DNA from: Bacillota bacterium | GTDB lineage: Bacteria > Bacillota > Clostridia > Christensenellales > CAG-314 | Direction: 5' to 3' | DNA: 64,000 nt | Assembly (NCBI GenBank): GCA_023458375.1 | Contig: JAEWZT010000004.1 | Location: 62,001 to 126,000 of the forward strand | In this document: in pieces, positions 17,263-25,958 of the stretch | How the letters are laid out: each line of letters begins with the position of its first letter | How positions within the stretch are numbered: the first letter of the stretch is position 1 | Notes under the pieces: generated by a model | What the model saw: the letters and a program-made list of their open reading frames with translations, nothing else | What the model was told of the DNA's origin: nothing | Database searches by the model: none | Program-made: the position numbers and the translations under genes

Positions 17263-18240
17263 ATGAAGACTTTCGGCAAAGCATTCCGCCTCGGCTTTAA
17301 CAATACGGCGCTGGCGGTAAACTCAATATTGATGCAGGTAGTGGTGTTCGCTTTGGTGGCGGCAGTGCTGGCCCTTGCGGTTTTTCCTGTTTTTACGGCG
17401 GTTGTGGACATTATAGAGGAGTTTGAAATCTCTCAAAGCGTAACGGAGCTTGTGGAAATGGTTACGCAGGGTGAATTTGAAAACGAAAAAGTTGCACAAG
17501 CCGTAACCGCTATAATTGACAAGGTTTTGCAGGCGCTTGACTCGGCGCAGGATTCTTTTAAATCTTTGACGTGGGCGTATATAGCCATACTTTTGCTTAT
17601 CGTCCTGTTTAGGTTTACGCAGTCTTTGGTGGACGTACCTGTCGCGCAAAGCTTAAACGAGTTTATGCTTACCTGCAACAACAGACATTATCTTTGGTAT
17701 TTTATAAAAAAAATCGGGCGTTCGGCGGAGTTTTCCTTTGTGCAGCTTACCGTGGCGCTTTTTTTGGATTTGCTTACCGTTTGCGGAACGATAGGGCTTT
17801 ACATTATTATCTTGGCGCCTATGGGCATAGCGGGCTTTATTTTGGCGCTGCTTAGTTTTGTATTTATATATTCTTTACGCTTTGCCTTAACGGGGTTTTG
17901 GCTTGCAGAATACGTTTCCAACGGCTACAAGATTTTTCAGGCGCTTAAAAACTCAATTAAAAAAGCCCTAGACCGTTTTTGGCAGATGCTTTCGCAAATA
18001 TTTATCGTAATGATTGCTTCCTTTGCCTTATGCGGCTTGCTTTATTACGCCGCAAATTCGGTGCATTCAAGCTGGCAATGGGTAATAGCAGTGTCCTCCT
18101 CAATAATAAGTTATATAGGCTTTTACATTGTTAAGTGCATTGCGTTTGTGCAGTTTTTTGAGCAGGACGGCAAACAGTATTACACTAAACGCCGCCACTT
18201 TGACGAGAAAACCGACAACAGCTTTATAATTGTGGAATAA
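17263..18240 (+). CDS. Polytopic membrane protein of unknown function
   Basis: This 325-residue protein is the second gene of the pair. It has a hydrophobic N-terminus (about 20-48), a charged extracellular-type loop (residues 50-100, ITQGEFENEKVAQAV region) and about five further helices up to residue 300, ending in a charged tail (KRRHFDEKTDNS). Its arrangement loosely recalls small multi-pass proteins that fold like half-transporters, but no ATPase partner is adjacent and no motif is recognised. Transcription ends at a bidirectional terminator shared with serA, which converges on it. Confidence 0.55.
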   Translation: MKTFGKAFRLGFNNTALAVNSILMQVVVFALVAAVLALAVFPVFTAVVDIIEEFEISQSVTELVEMVTQGEFENEKVAQAVTAIIDKVLQALDSAQDSFKSLTWAYIAILLLIVLFRFTQSLVDVPVAQSLNEFMLTCNNRHYLWYFIKKIGRSAEFSFVQLTVALFLDLLTVCGTIGLYIIILAPMGIAGFILALLSFVFIYSLRFALTGFWLAEYVSNGYKIFQALKNSIKKALDRFWQMLSQIFIVMIASFALCGLLYYAANSVHSSWQWVIAVSSSIISYIGFYIVKCIAFVQFFEQDGKQYYTKRRHFDEKTDNSFIIVE

Positions 18241-18273
18241 GTAAAATTTGAAACAAAAAGTATTACAATTAAA

Positions 18274-18299
18274 AACGCTTTCAAAAGAAAGCGTTTTTT
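18274..18299. terminator. Bidirectional terminator between membrane gene and serA
   Basis: AACGCTTTC (18274-18282) pairs with GAAAGCGTT (18287-18295) around an AAAA loop. T tracts follow on both strands, so it can serve the + strand operon and the convergent serC-serA unit. Confidence 0.8.
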
Positions 18300-18421
18300 G
18301 TGTTATTAAGCTAAAAGATTTAAGCTGTTATATTAGAAAGAAATTAAAACCCGCGTTTCATTTATTAGAAAAAGCTTTACGCTAAGTTTACATTTATAAA
18401 AAGCTTTTTGCTTTGGCGGTT

Positions 18422-19543
18422 TCACAGATAAACTTTTAAAACGCCGTCAATGCCCTCAAACAACTGCGGCAACGCTTTTTCCGCAAAGTCAAACTTGGCG
18501 GCGCCGTATTTGCCGTCGGACTTTATCACTTTGCCGTTAAGTTTCCAGTTCCTTGCCGCCTGCTGCAACCCTTCTCCGTTGCCGCTAAACAAAACCAGCA
18601 CCGCCTGCCCCGTAGTCTTTAAGGAAACGCAGGGGAAGTTTACGCTGTTGACTATATTTTTGTTTATGTCAAATTGTTTGAGCTGCTGCGCCGCAATTAC
18701 CGCGCAGTTGTCCTCCGCTTCGGGGGTGCTTGCGCCTATGTGGGGGGTGGTAATGATATTTTCGTAGCCCAGAAGTTTTTGGTTGGGGAAGTCGGTGCAA
18801 TACCTGTTGACATGACCGCTTTTTACCGCCTCAATAATGTCCTCGTCAACTACAAGTTCGCCCCTCGCGGTATTTATGATATTGACGCCCTTTTTCATGG
18901 AAGATATTGTCTTTGCGTTAATTATCCCTTTGGTGGTGGGAAGCAGCGGAACGTGCAAAGTAATATAGTCCGATTGTTTAAACAGTTCTTCAAGCGTTAC
19001 CGCCTCCGCCCCCTGCGGGAAGTTTTCGTCGCCCCTAGCGTCGCGGTGCATGTAGTAAATTACCTTCATATCAAGCGCCATAGCGGCTTTGGCGACCTTT
19101 TTACCTATTACGCCCAAACCCACCACGCCAAGCGTCTTGCCTGCGATTTCGCCGCCTACAAAGTCTTTTTTGCCCGCCTCAACCTGTTCCTGAACGGAAG
19201 TTTCCCCGTCTTTAAGCCCCTGCGTCCATTTTATGCCCTGCGCTATCTTTCTGCCGCACATCGTCAAAAAGCTTACGGCAAGTTCCTTAACGGCGTTGCT
19301 GTTTGCGCCGGGGGTATTGCAGACGATAATTCCCTTTTGGGCGCATTTGTCCAAAGGAATATTGTTGACGCCCGCGCCGCAGCGCGCCACAAACTTGGTG
19401 TTGGCGTCAAAATCAAACTCGTGCATATTATAAGCGCGAACCAGTATGGCTTCGGGGCTTACAGCCTTTTCGTCCAACTGGTAATTTTCGCCCAGTTCTT
19501 TTCCCGCAAGAGGGGAAATTTTATTTAAAGTCAATACTTTCAT
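18422..19543 (-). CDS. serA: D-3-phosphoglycerate dehydrogenase
   Basis: This enzyme oxidises 3-phosphoglycerate to 3-phosphohydroxypyruvate with NAD, the first committed step of serine synthesis. At 373 residues it is a short SerA. The Rossmann signature GVVGLGVIGKKVAKAA lies near residues 140-155, the catalytic Arg in NTARGELV near 225, and the catalytic His in TTPHIGASTPEAEDN near 275. The last 80 residues form a small ACT-like regulatory part. It lies downstream of serC in the same direction with a 116-bp gap, so the two steps are probably co-expressed. No serB is visible in the window. Confidence 0.92.
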   Translation of the reverse strand: MKVLTLNKISPLAGKELGENYQLDEKAVSPEAILVRAYNMHEFDFDANTKFVARCGAGVNNIPLDKCAQKGIIVCNTPGANSNAVKELAVSFLTMCGRKIAQGIKWTQGLKDGETSVQEQVEAGKKDFVGGEIAGKTLGVVGLGVIGKKVAKAAMALDMKVIYYMHRDARGDENFPQGAEAVTLEELFKQSDYITLHVPLLPTTKGIINAKTISSMKKGVNIINTARGELVVDEDIIEAVKSGHVNRYCTDFPNQKLLGYENIITTPHIGASTPEAEDNCAVIAAQQLKQFDINKNIVNSVNFPCVSLKTTGQAVLVLFSGNGEGLQQAARNWKLNGKVIKSDGKYGAAKFDFAEKALPQLFEGIDGVLKVYL

Positions 19544-19659
19544 TTTTTCTCCTAATATTTATTTGCCGATTTTGCCCACTGTTTTTGCCTGCGGATAGCC
19601 GTTAGTTTTTGCGGGCATAAACTATTTGCAAAGTCAGCGGCTATAACCGTTTTTAAAAA

Positions 19660-20739
19660 TTATTTGTTTGCAAGGGCAAATTCTTTCATAAACTTGACAA
19701 GATAATCTACGCCCTCTAACGTCATCGCGTTATAAATGCTTGCGCGAAGCCCTCCTGCGCTCTTGTGCCCTTTAACGGCGATAATGCCTTTCTTTTCCGC
19801 CTCTTTTACAAACAAAGCGTCGGTAGCCTCGCCGGGGGTGCGGAAAATTACGTTCATGAGCGAACGGTCGGCGGGGTTAACGGGATTGGAATAAAAGCGG
19901 CTGTTGTCAATGCAGTCATATAGCCTTTTGGCTTTTTCTATGTTTACCTTATAAATACCTTCAACGCCGCCCTTTGCCTTTAAGTCTTGCAGCATTCTTA
20001 GCAAAACGTAAATTATAAAGGTGGGGGGAGTATTGAGCAGGCTGTCCTTTTCCGCCTGTGCCTTCCAACGATACATTTGAGGTATTCCTTTTACGGTGCA
20101 GTCGTTGTCAACGAGTTCCTTTTTGACTATAACTATCGTTACGCCCGCGCAGGCAATATTTTTTTGCGCGCCCGCGTAAAGCAGAGCGAAGTCCTTAACG
20201 TTTAACGGCTCGGAAAGCGCCATTGAAGAAATATCGGCAATCAAAGGCAGCTTTGTTTTGGGAGGCGCGGTAAAGCGCGTGCCGCGGATAGTATTGTTGT
20301 AAGTTATGTGCAAATAATTGGCGTCGGGGCGTTCTTTTCCCGCAATATTGGGTATATAAGTAAAGTCCTTGTCGGCGGAAGTGGCAATTTCCGCAATGTC
20401 GCCGTAGGGTTTTGCAAGTTTAATAGCCTGCGTCGCCCAGTGTCCCGTGTTGACGTAGTCCGCCTTATTGTTTTTGCCAAGCAAGTTCATGGGTATAGCT
20501 TCAAATTGCTGCGTCGCGCCCCCTTGAAGCAGTAAAATATAATAATCGTCGGGTATCCCCATAACTTCTCTTAAAGCCGCGATTGCGCCGCTGTGTATGT
20601 TATCGTAGGGCTTGCCCCTGTGCGACATTTCCATCGGGTTCATTCCGCTGCCTTCAAAATCCATGAATTCAGCCTGAATGCGCTTTAAGACCTCTTCGGG
20701 CATAGTAGAAGGACCTGCCGAAAAATTGTAAACTCTCAT
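19660..20739 (-). CDS. serC: Phosphoserine aminotransferase
   Basis: This PLP enzyme converts 3-phosphohydroxypyruvate and glutamate to phosphoserine, the step after SerA. The 359-residue length is standard. Family motifs are the start VYNFSAGPSTMPEEVL, the phosphate-binding LLLQGGATQQFEAIPMNL, and the PLP lysine in LYAGAQKNIACAGV (about residues 186-199). The C-terminal KGHKSAGGLRASIYNAMTLEGV closes the fold. A GGAGG ribosome site precedes the ATG. It is the promoter-proximal gene of a serC-serA unit. Confidence 0.93.
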   Translation of the reverse strand: MRVYNFSAGPSTMPEEVLKRIQAEFMDFEGSGMNPMEMSHRGKPYDNIHSGAIAALREVMGIPDDYYILLLQGGATQQFEAIPMNLLGKNNKADYVNTGHWATQAIKLAKPYGDIAEIATSADKDFTYIPNIAGKERPDANYLHITYNNTIRGTRFTAPPKTKLPLIADISSMALSEPLNVKDFALLYAGAQKNIACAGVTIVIVKKELVDNDCTVKGIPQMYRWKAQAEKDSLLNTPPTFIIYVLLRMLQDLKAKGGVEGIYKVNIEKAKRLYDCIDNSRFYSNPVNPADRSLMNVIFRTPGEATDALFVKEAEKKGIIAVKGHKSAGGLRASIYNAMTLEGVDYLVKFMKEFALANK

Positions 20740-20772
20740 TTTTTTCCTCCAAAAAAGGGTAATATAAATATT

Positions 20773-20831
20773 AGTCGGAAAAGGGCATTTTCCGCCGACA
20801 TTATTATATCTTTTGCCAAAACGAAAAGCAA
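20773..20831 (-). promoter_or_regulatory. serC promoter and structured leader
   Basis: On the minus strand, TTGCTT (20831-20826) and TATAAT (20808-20803) are 17 bp apart. The leader then contains a GTCGG...CCGAC stem (20774-20799) before the serC ribosome site. No known serine riboregulator was recognised. Confidence 0.55.
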
Positions 20832-21166
20832 TAGAAAAAGGAAAAACAAAGCTAAAAATAATGAAAGGGGCGCAAAAGTAACGCCATTAAAACCTTATAT
20901 CGCCGCCCGCAGGCTTAATGTTAATACGGTTTAGCGGCGGCATTACAAGCGCCGCAAAACTTGCGAAAAAGCAGCTTTGTTTCTTTATCCAAAATATTTT
21001 TTAAAATTTGTATAAAAAAACATAAGGGGCGCATAGTAACAATGTAACACCGCGAGGAAGTAATTTATTGCTTGCGGCAAGAACAAAGAAAATATGTTCG
21101 CGCCCATTTAGTATTTACAAACTTCCGTTTTTTGTCAGGTTGTGTTTAAAAAATGGCAGAATATGC
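20832..21166. other. Divergent intergenic region between serC and the heat-shock operon
   Basis: No gene is supported. A weak stem is formed by GCCGCC (near 20899) with GGCGGC (near 20935). The divergent promoters are listed separately. Confidence 0.4.
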
Positions 21167-21195
21167 TTGACACACCCGACACGCGGTGTTATATT
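21167..21195 (+). promoter_or_regulatory. Heat-shock operon promoter
   Basis: TTGACA (21167-21172) is followed after 17 bp by TATATT (21190-21195), with an overlapping TATTAT alternative. The CIRCE-like operator starts 12 bp downstream, around the expected transcription start. Confidence 0.7.
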
Positions 21196-21206
21196 ATACC
21201 CAGAAA

Positions 21207-21233
21207 TTAGCACTCTTGCTATAAGATTGCTAG
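21207..21233. promoter_or_regulatory. CIRCE-like HrcA operator
   Basis: TTAGCACTC (21207-21215), a nine-base spacer, then GATTGCTAG (21225-21233). The first half matches CIRCE exactly; the second differs from GAGTGCTAA at two positions. A further CTAGCACTC half site overlaps its 3' end (21230-21238). HrcA, encoded about 340 bp downstream, is the expected repressor. The long leader between operator and hrcA (21240-21579) holds no recognised gene. Confidence 0.8.
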
Positions 21234-21579
21234 CACTCATTAAAAACGATGACAGAAACACTGCTTTAATACATATATTTTACTAGTGAGCCGCGTTTTA
21301 AATGCAAGAGGGAAGCTAAAAGGATTTTGGGTTAATAATAAAGGTTGCTAAAAGCTATACTTGTCGCTCTATAAAACCGTAAGCAAGAAAACAAAACAAC
21401 TGCTGTAAAAATTGCAGGCGGAAGCAGGCTTAAATAACGTAAACAGGCGAAAACAGGCAGAAACTAAAAGTTGTATGACGGTCGCAAGGATTTAATTTAT
21501 AAAGGCAAACAAAAAAGCGTCTGACTAAAAAATAACCCAGCGGAAAAATTAAATCATTTGCCAAAAAGGTAAAAATCAA

Positions 21580-22623
21580 ATGGCGTTATCTGAAAGAAAA
21601 AAGAAAATACTGCAAGCGGTGGTGGACGGTTACATAGAAACCGCGCAGCCCGTTTCAAGCAAAGACATACAGCAGCGTTGTTTAAATGATTGCTCCTCCG
21701 CGACTATACGCAACGAGCTGTCGGCGCTTGAAAGCATGGGTTATCTTGTTCAACCCCACATTTCAAGCGGCAGGGCGCCCTCTTCAAAGGCGTTTAGGCT
21801 TTATGTTGACGAGCTTATGGAAACGGGACCTCTTACCGAAGAGGAAATAAAGCTTATAAACGGCTACTTCAACCACCAAATCAACAGCGTTGAGGAAATG
21901 GTGTCGTCGGTGGCAAAAATCATTACCAAAATTACAAACTATACTTCGGTGGTGGTAAAAAATCACAGCTCAAACGAAGTAATAAAGGTAATAAAGCTTT
22001 TGGAGCTTCCCGACAATTCCGCGCTTGTAGTTATAGTTACCGACGCGGAAATTTATAAAGATAATTTTATTGAGCTGCCCAAGGTTATGGGCGCAAAGTG
22101 GATAGACAACGCAGTAACGCTGCTAAACAGGCTTTTTGCCGACAGAACCCTGACGGAAATTAAAAAAACGCAAAACCTCGACCAGCTTATAGGGGAAGAA
22201 TTTGACCTTTACCGTGAACTGTATTATAAGGTTTTAGGCATAATAATTAAAATGAGCGGCGCTTCCAAAACGGAAGTCATAACGGAAGGCACGGGCAAAA
22301 TCTTTGAGCACCCCGAATACAGCGACATAGAAAAAGCCAAAGCTTTTATTTCCACAATGGAGCAAAAAGATAAGCTTGCGCAGCTTGTTCATTCCGAGGG
22401 GGATGACATAAGCATAAAAATCGGCGAGGAGTGCGACTTGCCCGAGGGGTGCAGCGTAGTGTCGGCGCCCATCAATTTTAACGATAAAACGGTGGGCAAC
22501 GCCGCCGTCATAGGACCTGTGAGAATGAATTATAAAAAAGTATTGTCGGTATTAGACCATATTGGAAAACTTTTGGACAACATACTTTCCGACAACAAGG
22601 AGAAAGAGGACGATGAGCAATAA
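21580..22623 (+). CDS. hrcA: Heat-inducible transcription repressor HrcA
   Basis: HrcA binds CIRCE and represses chaperone genes until heat stress. This 347-residue protein has the N-terminal winged helix (ERKKKILQAVVDGYIETAQPVSSKDI, then SSATIRNELSALESMGYLVQPHISSGRAPSSKAFRLYVD). GAF-like and dimerisation parts follow, including SIKIGEECDLPEGCSVVSAPI near residues 272-295. It is the first gene of hrcA-grpE-dnaK-dnaJ and has the CIRCE-like site upstream, so it is autoregulated. Its end overlaps the start of grpE by 11 bp. Confidence 0.95.
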   Translation: MALSERKKKILQAVVDGYIETAQPVSSKDIQQRCLNDCSSATIRNELSALESMGYLVQPHISSGRAPSSKAFRLYVDELMETGPLTEEEIKLINGYFNHQINSVEEMVSSVAKIITKITNYTSVVVKNHSSNEVIKVIKLLELPDNSALVVIVTDAEIYKDNFIELPKVMGAKWIDNAVTLLNRLFADRTLTEIKKTQNLDQLIGEEFDLYRELYYKVLGIIIKMSGASKTEVITEGTGKIFEHPEYSDIEKAKAFISTMEQKDKLAQLVHSEGDDISIKIGEECDLPEGCSVVSAPINFNDKTVGNAAVIGPVRMNYKKVLSVLDHIGKLLDNILSDNKEKEDDEQ

Positions 22624-23290
22624 CGGCAACGAAAAAGAAAACTTAAAGCAAGAAAAAACAAGCGGACAAAACGCGCAAGAGGGCGCTCAAAAAGAGCGCA
22701 ACGCAGAGGCAAAGGAGCAAATCTTTAATGAGGGCGAAGGGCACGAAGACGCCGTCAAGCTTGAAACGCTTTCCGCCGAGGAATTAAGAAAGCTTGTTTC
22801 TTTCCAGCACGACCTTAACAAGGCGCTGCAAGAGGAAAATGAAGAGCTTATCAAAAAGACCGAAGAGCTGCGCGCAATGCTTTCAAAAAACGATACTTAT
22901 TTAGACCAGTTAGTCGCCATAAAAAGGGACTTTGAAAGTTATAAAGGACGAATCCGCTGCGACAAGGACCAAAGCGAGGAAGAGGGCAAGTTAAAGGCGA
23001 TAGAAAAGACTTTTCCCTTTATAGACACTTTGGAAAAGGCGCGCGTGGACTTAAAGGACGGAAAGGCATACGAGCTTATTTACAGGCAGTTTTGCAAGCT
23101 TTTGTTTGAAATGGGCATAGAGGAAATTGATGTGCTTAACAAGCCTTTTAACCATGACAACGCAAACGCCGTAACCACAAGGCAGGTTTCAGATGCGGCG
23201 CAAAAGGGCAATGTTGTGGAAGTGTTCCAAAAGGGTTTCCGCTACGGCAGCAAAATACTTAGATATGCGCAGGTAGTGGTGGGCGAATAA
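22613..23290 (+). CDS. grpE: DnaK nucleotide exchange factor GrpE
   Basis: GrpE releases ADP from DnaK and works as a dimer through a long N-terminal coiled coil. The 225-residue protein starts at ATG 22613 (MSNNGNEKEN), supported by AAGGAG and an 11-bp overlap with hrcA. A longer in-frame start at 22562 lies deep inside hrcA and is unlikely. A charged disordered N-terminus leads into a coiled coil (LQEENEELIKKTEELRAML). The C-terminal beta domain contains FNHDNANAVTTRQVSDAAQKGNVVEVFQKGFRYGSKILRYAQVVVG, the family signature in slightly diverged form. Confidence 0.92.
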   Translation: MSNNGNEKENLKQEKTSGQNAQEGAQKERNAEAKEQIFNEGEGHEDAVKLETLSAEELRKLVSFQHDLNKALQEENEELIKKTEELRAMLSKNDTYLDQLVAIKRDFESYKGRIRCDKDQSEEEGKLKAIEKTFPFIDTLEKARVDLKDGKAYELIYRQFCKLLFEMGIEEIDVLNKPFNHDNANAVTTRQVSDAAQKGNVVEVFQKGFRYGSKILRYAQVVVGE

Positions 23291-23609
23291 GGCTGCCCTT
23301 TAAAAAGCGCTAAAAGCAAAAAGCGGGTTATTATGGCGGAATAGGGAAAGGGCAAAATATTCCGAATAAAGAAACGCTAAAAAAGCGGGCGCAAAGTACA
23401 AAACAAGCGGAAAAAAGCGCAAAAGCAACTGCGGTTAACGCCGCTTAATGAGCAAAAACAACAAGTTTTCCATTGAGGCAAAACGAATGATGATACGGCT
23501 TAAAAAAACTGCCGTCAAAGAGAAAGTTACGAACAGCCGCAAAAGTAAAAAATAAAAATTAAAACAAAACAAAAAATATAATTGATAAACATAAAGGAGA
23601 AATAAACTT
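23291..23609. other. grpE-dnaK intergenic region
   Basis: About 320 bp of A-rich sequence with no gene, clear promoter or terminator recognised. dnaK probably continues from the hrcA transcript, with its own AAAGGAG ribosome site. Confidence 0.4.
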
Positions 23610-25436
23610 ATGGGAAAGATAATAGGAATTGACTTAGGAACGACCAACTCATGCGTTGCGGTGCTTGAAGGCGGCGAACCGGTAGTAATTGTAAATAATG
23701 AAGGAAACCGCACCACCCCTTCGGTAGTAGCCTTTACAAAAGAGGGCGAAAGGCTTGTTGGGCAAGTAGCCAAAAGACAGGCGGTGGTAAACTCCGACAG
23801 AACGGTAACTTCAATTAAAAGAGAAATGGGCTCTTCGCACTCGGTAAGAATTGACAACAAAAGCTATTCTCCCCAAGAGATAAGCGCCATGATTTTACAA
23901 AAATTAAAGGCGGACGCAGAAAGCTATTTGGGCGGCAAGGTAACGCAGGCAGTTATAACCGTTCCCGCTTATTTTAGCGACGCCCAAAGACAGGCGACAA
24001 AAGACGCGGGCAAAATCGCGGGGCTTGAAGTGCTTAGGATTATCAACGAGCCTACGGCGGCTGCGCTTGCCTACGGGCTTGACAAGGGCGAAAACAAAAA
24101 CCAAAAGATTTTAATTTACGACCTCGGCGGCGGCACCTTTGACGTTTCCATTTTGGAAATTGGCGACGGCGTGTTTGAAGTTTTGGCGACTAACGGCAAC
24201 AACCGTTTGGGCGGCGACGACTTTGACCAGGTTGTTATAGACTATTTGGTGCAGGAATTCAAAAAAACAAGCGGCATTGATTTAAGCAAAGACAAGATGG
24301 CGCTTCAAAGGCTTAGGGAAGCGGCGGAAAAGGCGAAAATTGAGCTTTCAAGCACTTTAAAAACAAGCGTCAACCTGCCCTTCATCACGGCGGACGCGAC
24401 AGGTCCTAAGCACCTTGACATAGAGCTTACAAGGGCTAAGTTTGACCAGCTTACAAAGTTTTTAGTGGAAAAGACCTTAACTCCCTTAAAGCAGGCAATG
24501 AAAGACTCGGGGCTTGCCGCAAACGACATAAACAGGGTTATTTTAGTGGGCGGCTCAACGCGCATCCCCGCCGTAGTGGACGCAGTTAAAAATTATTGCG
24601 GAAAAGAGCCTTACAAGGGAATCAACCCCGACGAATGCGTAGCCATAGGCGCCGCGATACAGGCGGGCGTTTTGGGCGGCGAAGTAAAAGACGTTCTGCT
24701 GCTTGACGTAACACCCCTTTCCTTGGGCATTGAAACGCTTGGCGGCGTTACCACAAAGCTTATAGGGCGCAACACAACCATACCCACAAGCAAATCGCAG
24801 GTATTTTCAACTGCGGCAGACAGCCAGACAAGCGTTGACATACACGTTTTACAGGGCGAAAGGGAAATGGCGGCGGACAACAAGACATTGGGACGCTTTA
24901 CCTTAACGGGCATAGCTCCCGCGCCCAGGGGAATACCTCAAATTGAAGTTAAGTTTGACATTGACGCAAACGGCATAGTCCACGTTACGGCAAAGGACTT
25001 GGGCACTCAAAAAGAGCAGTCGGTAACAATCACGTCTTCCACCAACCTTTCGGAAGCGGACATTGACAAAGCAGTAAAAGACGCCGAAAAGTTTGCGCAG
25101 GAAGACAAAAAACGCCGTGCGGAAGTAGAGGCAAGAAACGGGCTTGACCAGCTTGTATTATCTTTGGAAGCCTTTATAAGGGAAAGCGGCAACAAGCTGC
25201 CCTCGGGCGACAAAGAAAAGCTTGAAGCTTCCGTAAAAGAGGGAAAGGAAGCGCTTGAAAAGGGCGACGCCGAAAAAATCCGCGAAACGACGGACAAAAT
25301 CGCAAAGGACAACGCCGAAATTATGCAGCGCTTTTATCAGGCTAACGCCCCCAAACAGGGACAGGAAGGGGAAGCCAATACATCGGAAGATGGCGGCGTA
25401 GGTTACGATGTTCACGACGACGAAGGCAATAAATAA
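23610..25436 (+). CDS. dnaK: Chaperone DnaK (Hsp70)
   Basis: DnaK binds exposed hydrophobic peptides under ATP control, with DnaJ and GrpE as co-chaperones. The 608-residue protein has the opening IGIDLGTTNSCVAVLEGG, the Hsp70 signatures (IYDLGGGTFDVSIL at about 167-180 and VILVGGSTRIPAV at about 310-322), the linker DVLLLDVTPLSLGIETLGG and the substrate-binding domain. The helical lid and the tail DGGVGYDVHDDEGNK follow. The short form lacking one loop of the Gram-negative nucleotide-binding domain is usual in Firmicutes. It looks fully intact. Confidence 0.97.
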   Translation: MGKIIGIDLGTTNSCVAVLEGGEPVVIVNNEGNRTTPSVVAFTKEGERLVGQVAKRQAVVNSDRTVTSIKREMGSSHSVRIDNKSYSPQEISAMILQKLKADAESYLGGKVTQAVITVPAYFSDAQRQATKDAGKIAGLEVLRIINEPTAAALAYGLDKGENKNQKILIYDLGGGTFDVSILEIGDGVFEVLATNGNNRLGGDDFDQVVIDYLVQEFKKTSGIDLSKDKMALQRLREAAEKAKIELSSTLKTSVNLPFITADATGPKHLDIELTRAKFDQLTKFLVEKTLTPLKQAMKDSGLAANDINRVILVGGSTRIPAVVDAVKNYCGKEPYKGINPDECVAIGAAIQAGVLGGEVKDVLLLDVTPLSLGIETLGGVTTKLIGRNTTIPTSKSQVFSTAADSQTSVDIHVLQGEREMAADNKTLGRFTLTGIAPAPRGIPQIEVKFDIDANGIVHVTAKDLGTQKEQSVTITSSTNLSEADIDKAVKDAEKFAQEDKKRRAEVEARNGLDQLVLSLEAFIRESGNKLPSGDKEKLEASVKEGKEALEKGDAEKIRETTDKIAKDNAEIMQRFYQANAPKQGQEGEANTSEDGGVGYDVHDDEGNK

Positions 25437-25958
25437 TAAATAAAACCCCCGAAATTAACCCGAAAATAAACCCGTAAAATCCGCGGATGAAAACTCCCGA
25501 CAAAGCATTGTTAAAATTATGTTTTATGGGGGCTATGAAACCTAAACCTCACATATTCGCGGGTTTACAGAAACTGCGGGTTTACGGAAAGACAAACATG
25601 CAGAGAGTTAACATTAGGTAAAACCGCAAAGTTAAAGGGCGCATAAAAGGGATAAGCGAACTGCGTTTGCAAGAATGTTTTAACAGGAATAATAAAACAA
25701 CACCTTTTAAAACCGCTCTTTAATGACAAAGCGGAAAAGAATCTCTGTTAACGGCGGTTTTGCAAGTTTTAAATGCCCGTGCTATTTTGCCGCGAGGTAT
25801 TTGAAAAAACCTATAAAATCCGCTGTTTGCGGCGGCGGCATTGAAAAAATCCAAAAGCCGCTGTTTGCGGCGAATTAAGGGTTAAATGTATCAACATAAC
25901 TATAACGACTAAAAGATGACCCCGGCGGACAATTCCGTCGGGGCTTGACGGTAACATA
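25437..25958. other. dnaK-dnaJ intergenic region with hairpins
   Basis: No gene is seen. The 15-bp hairpin word CCGCTGTTTGCGGCG occurs twice, at 25820-25834 and 25858-25872, each able to fold as CCGC-TGTTT-GCGG. A stronger hairpin abuts the dnaJ start and is listed separately. Confidence 0.5.
25920..25943 (+). promoter_or_regulatory. Stable hairpin just before the dnaJ start codon
   Basis: CCCCGGCGG (25920-25928) pairs with CCGTCGGGG (25935-25943) across a six-base loop, with one G-T pair. There is no T tract, so it is not a terminator. The only Shine-Dalgarno-like bases near the ATG (GGGG, 15 bases upstream) lie inside the stem, so the structure may limit translation of dnaJ. Confidence 0.5.

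Noticed and set aside
18674..19528. 284-codon frame on the plus strand opposite serA
   Set aside because: It is the mirror of a conserved enzyme gene; codon composition and lack of motifs mark it as a shadow frame.
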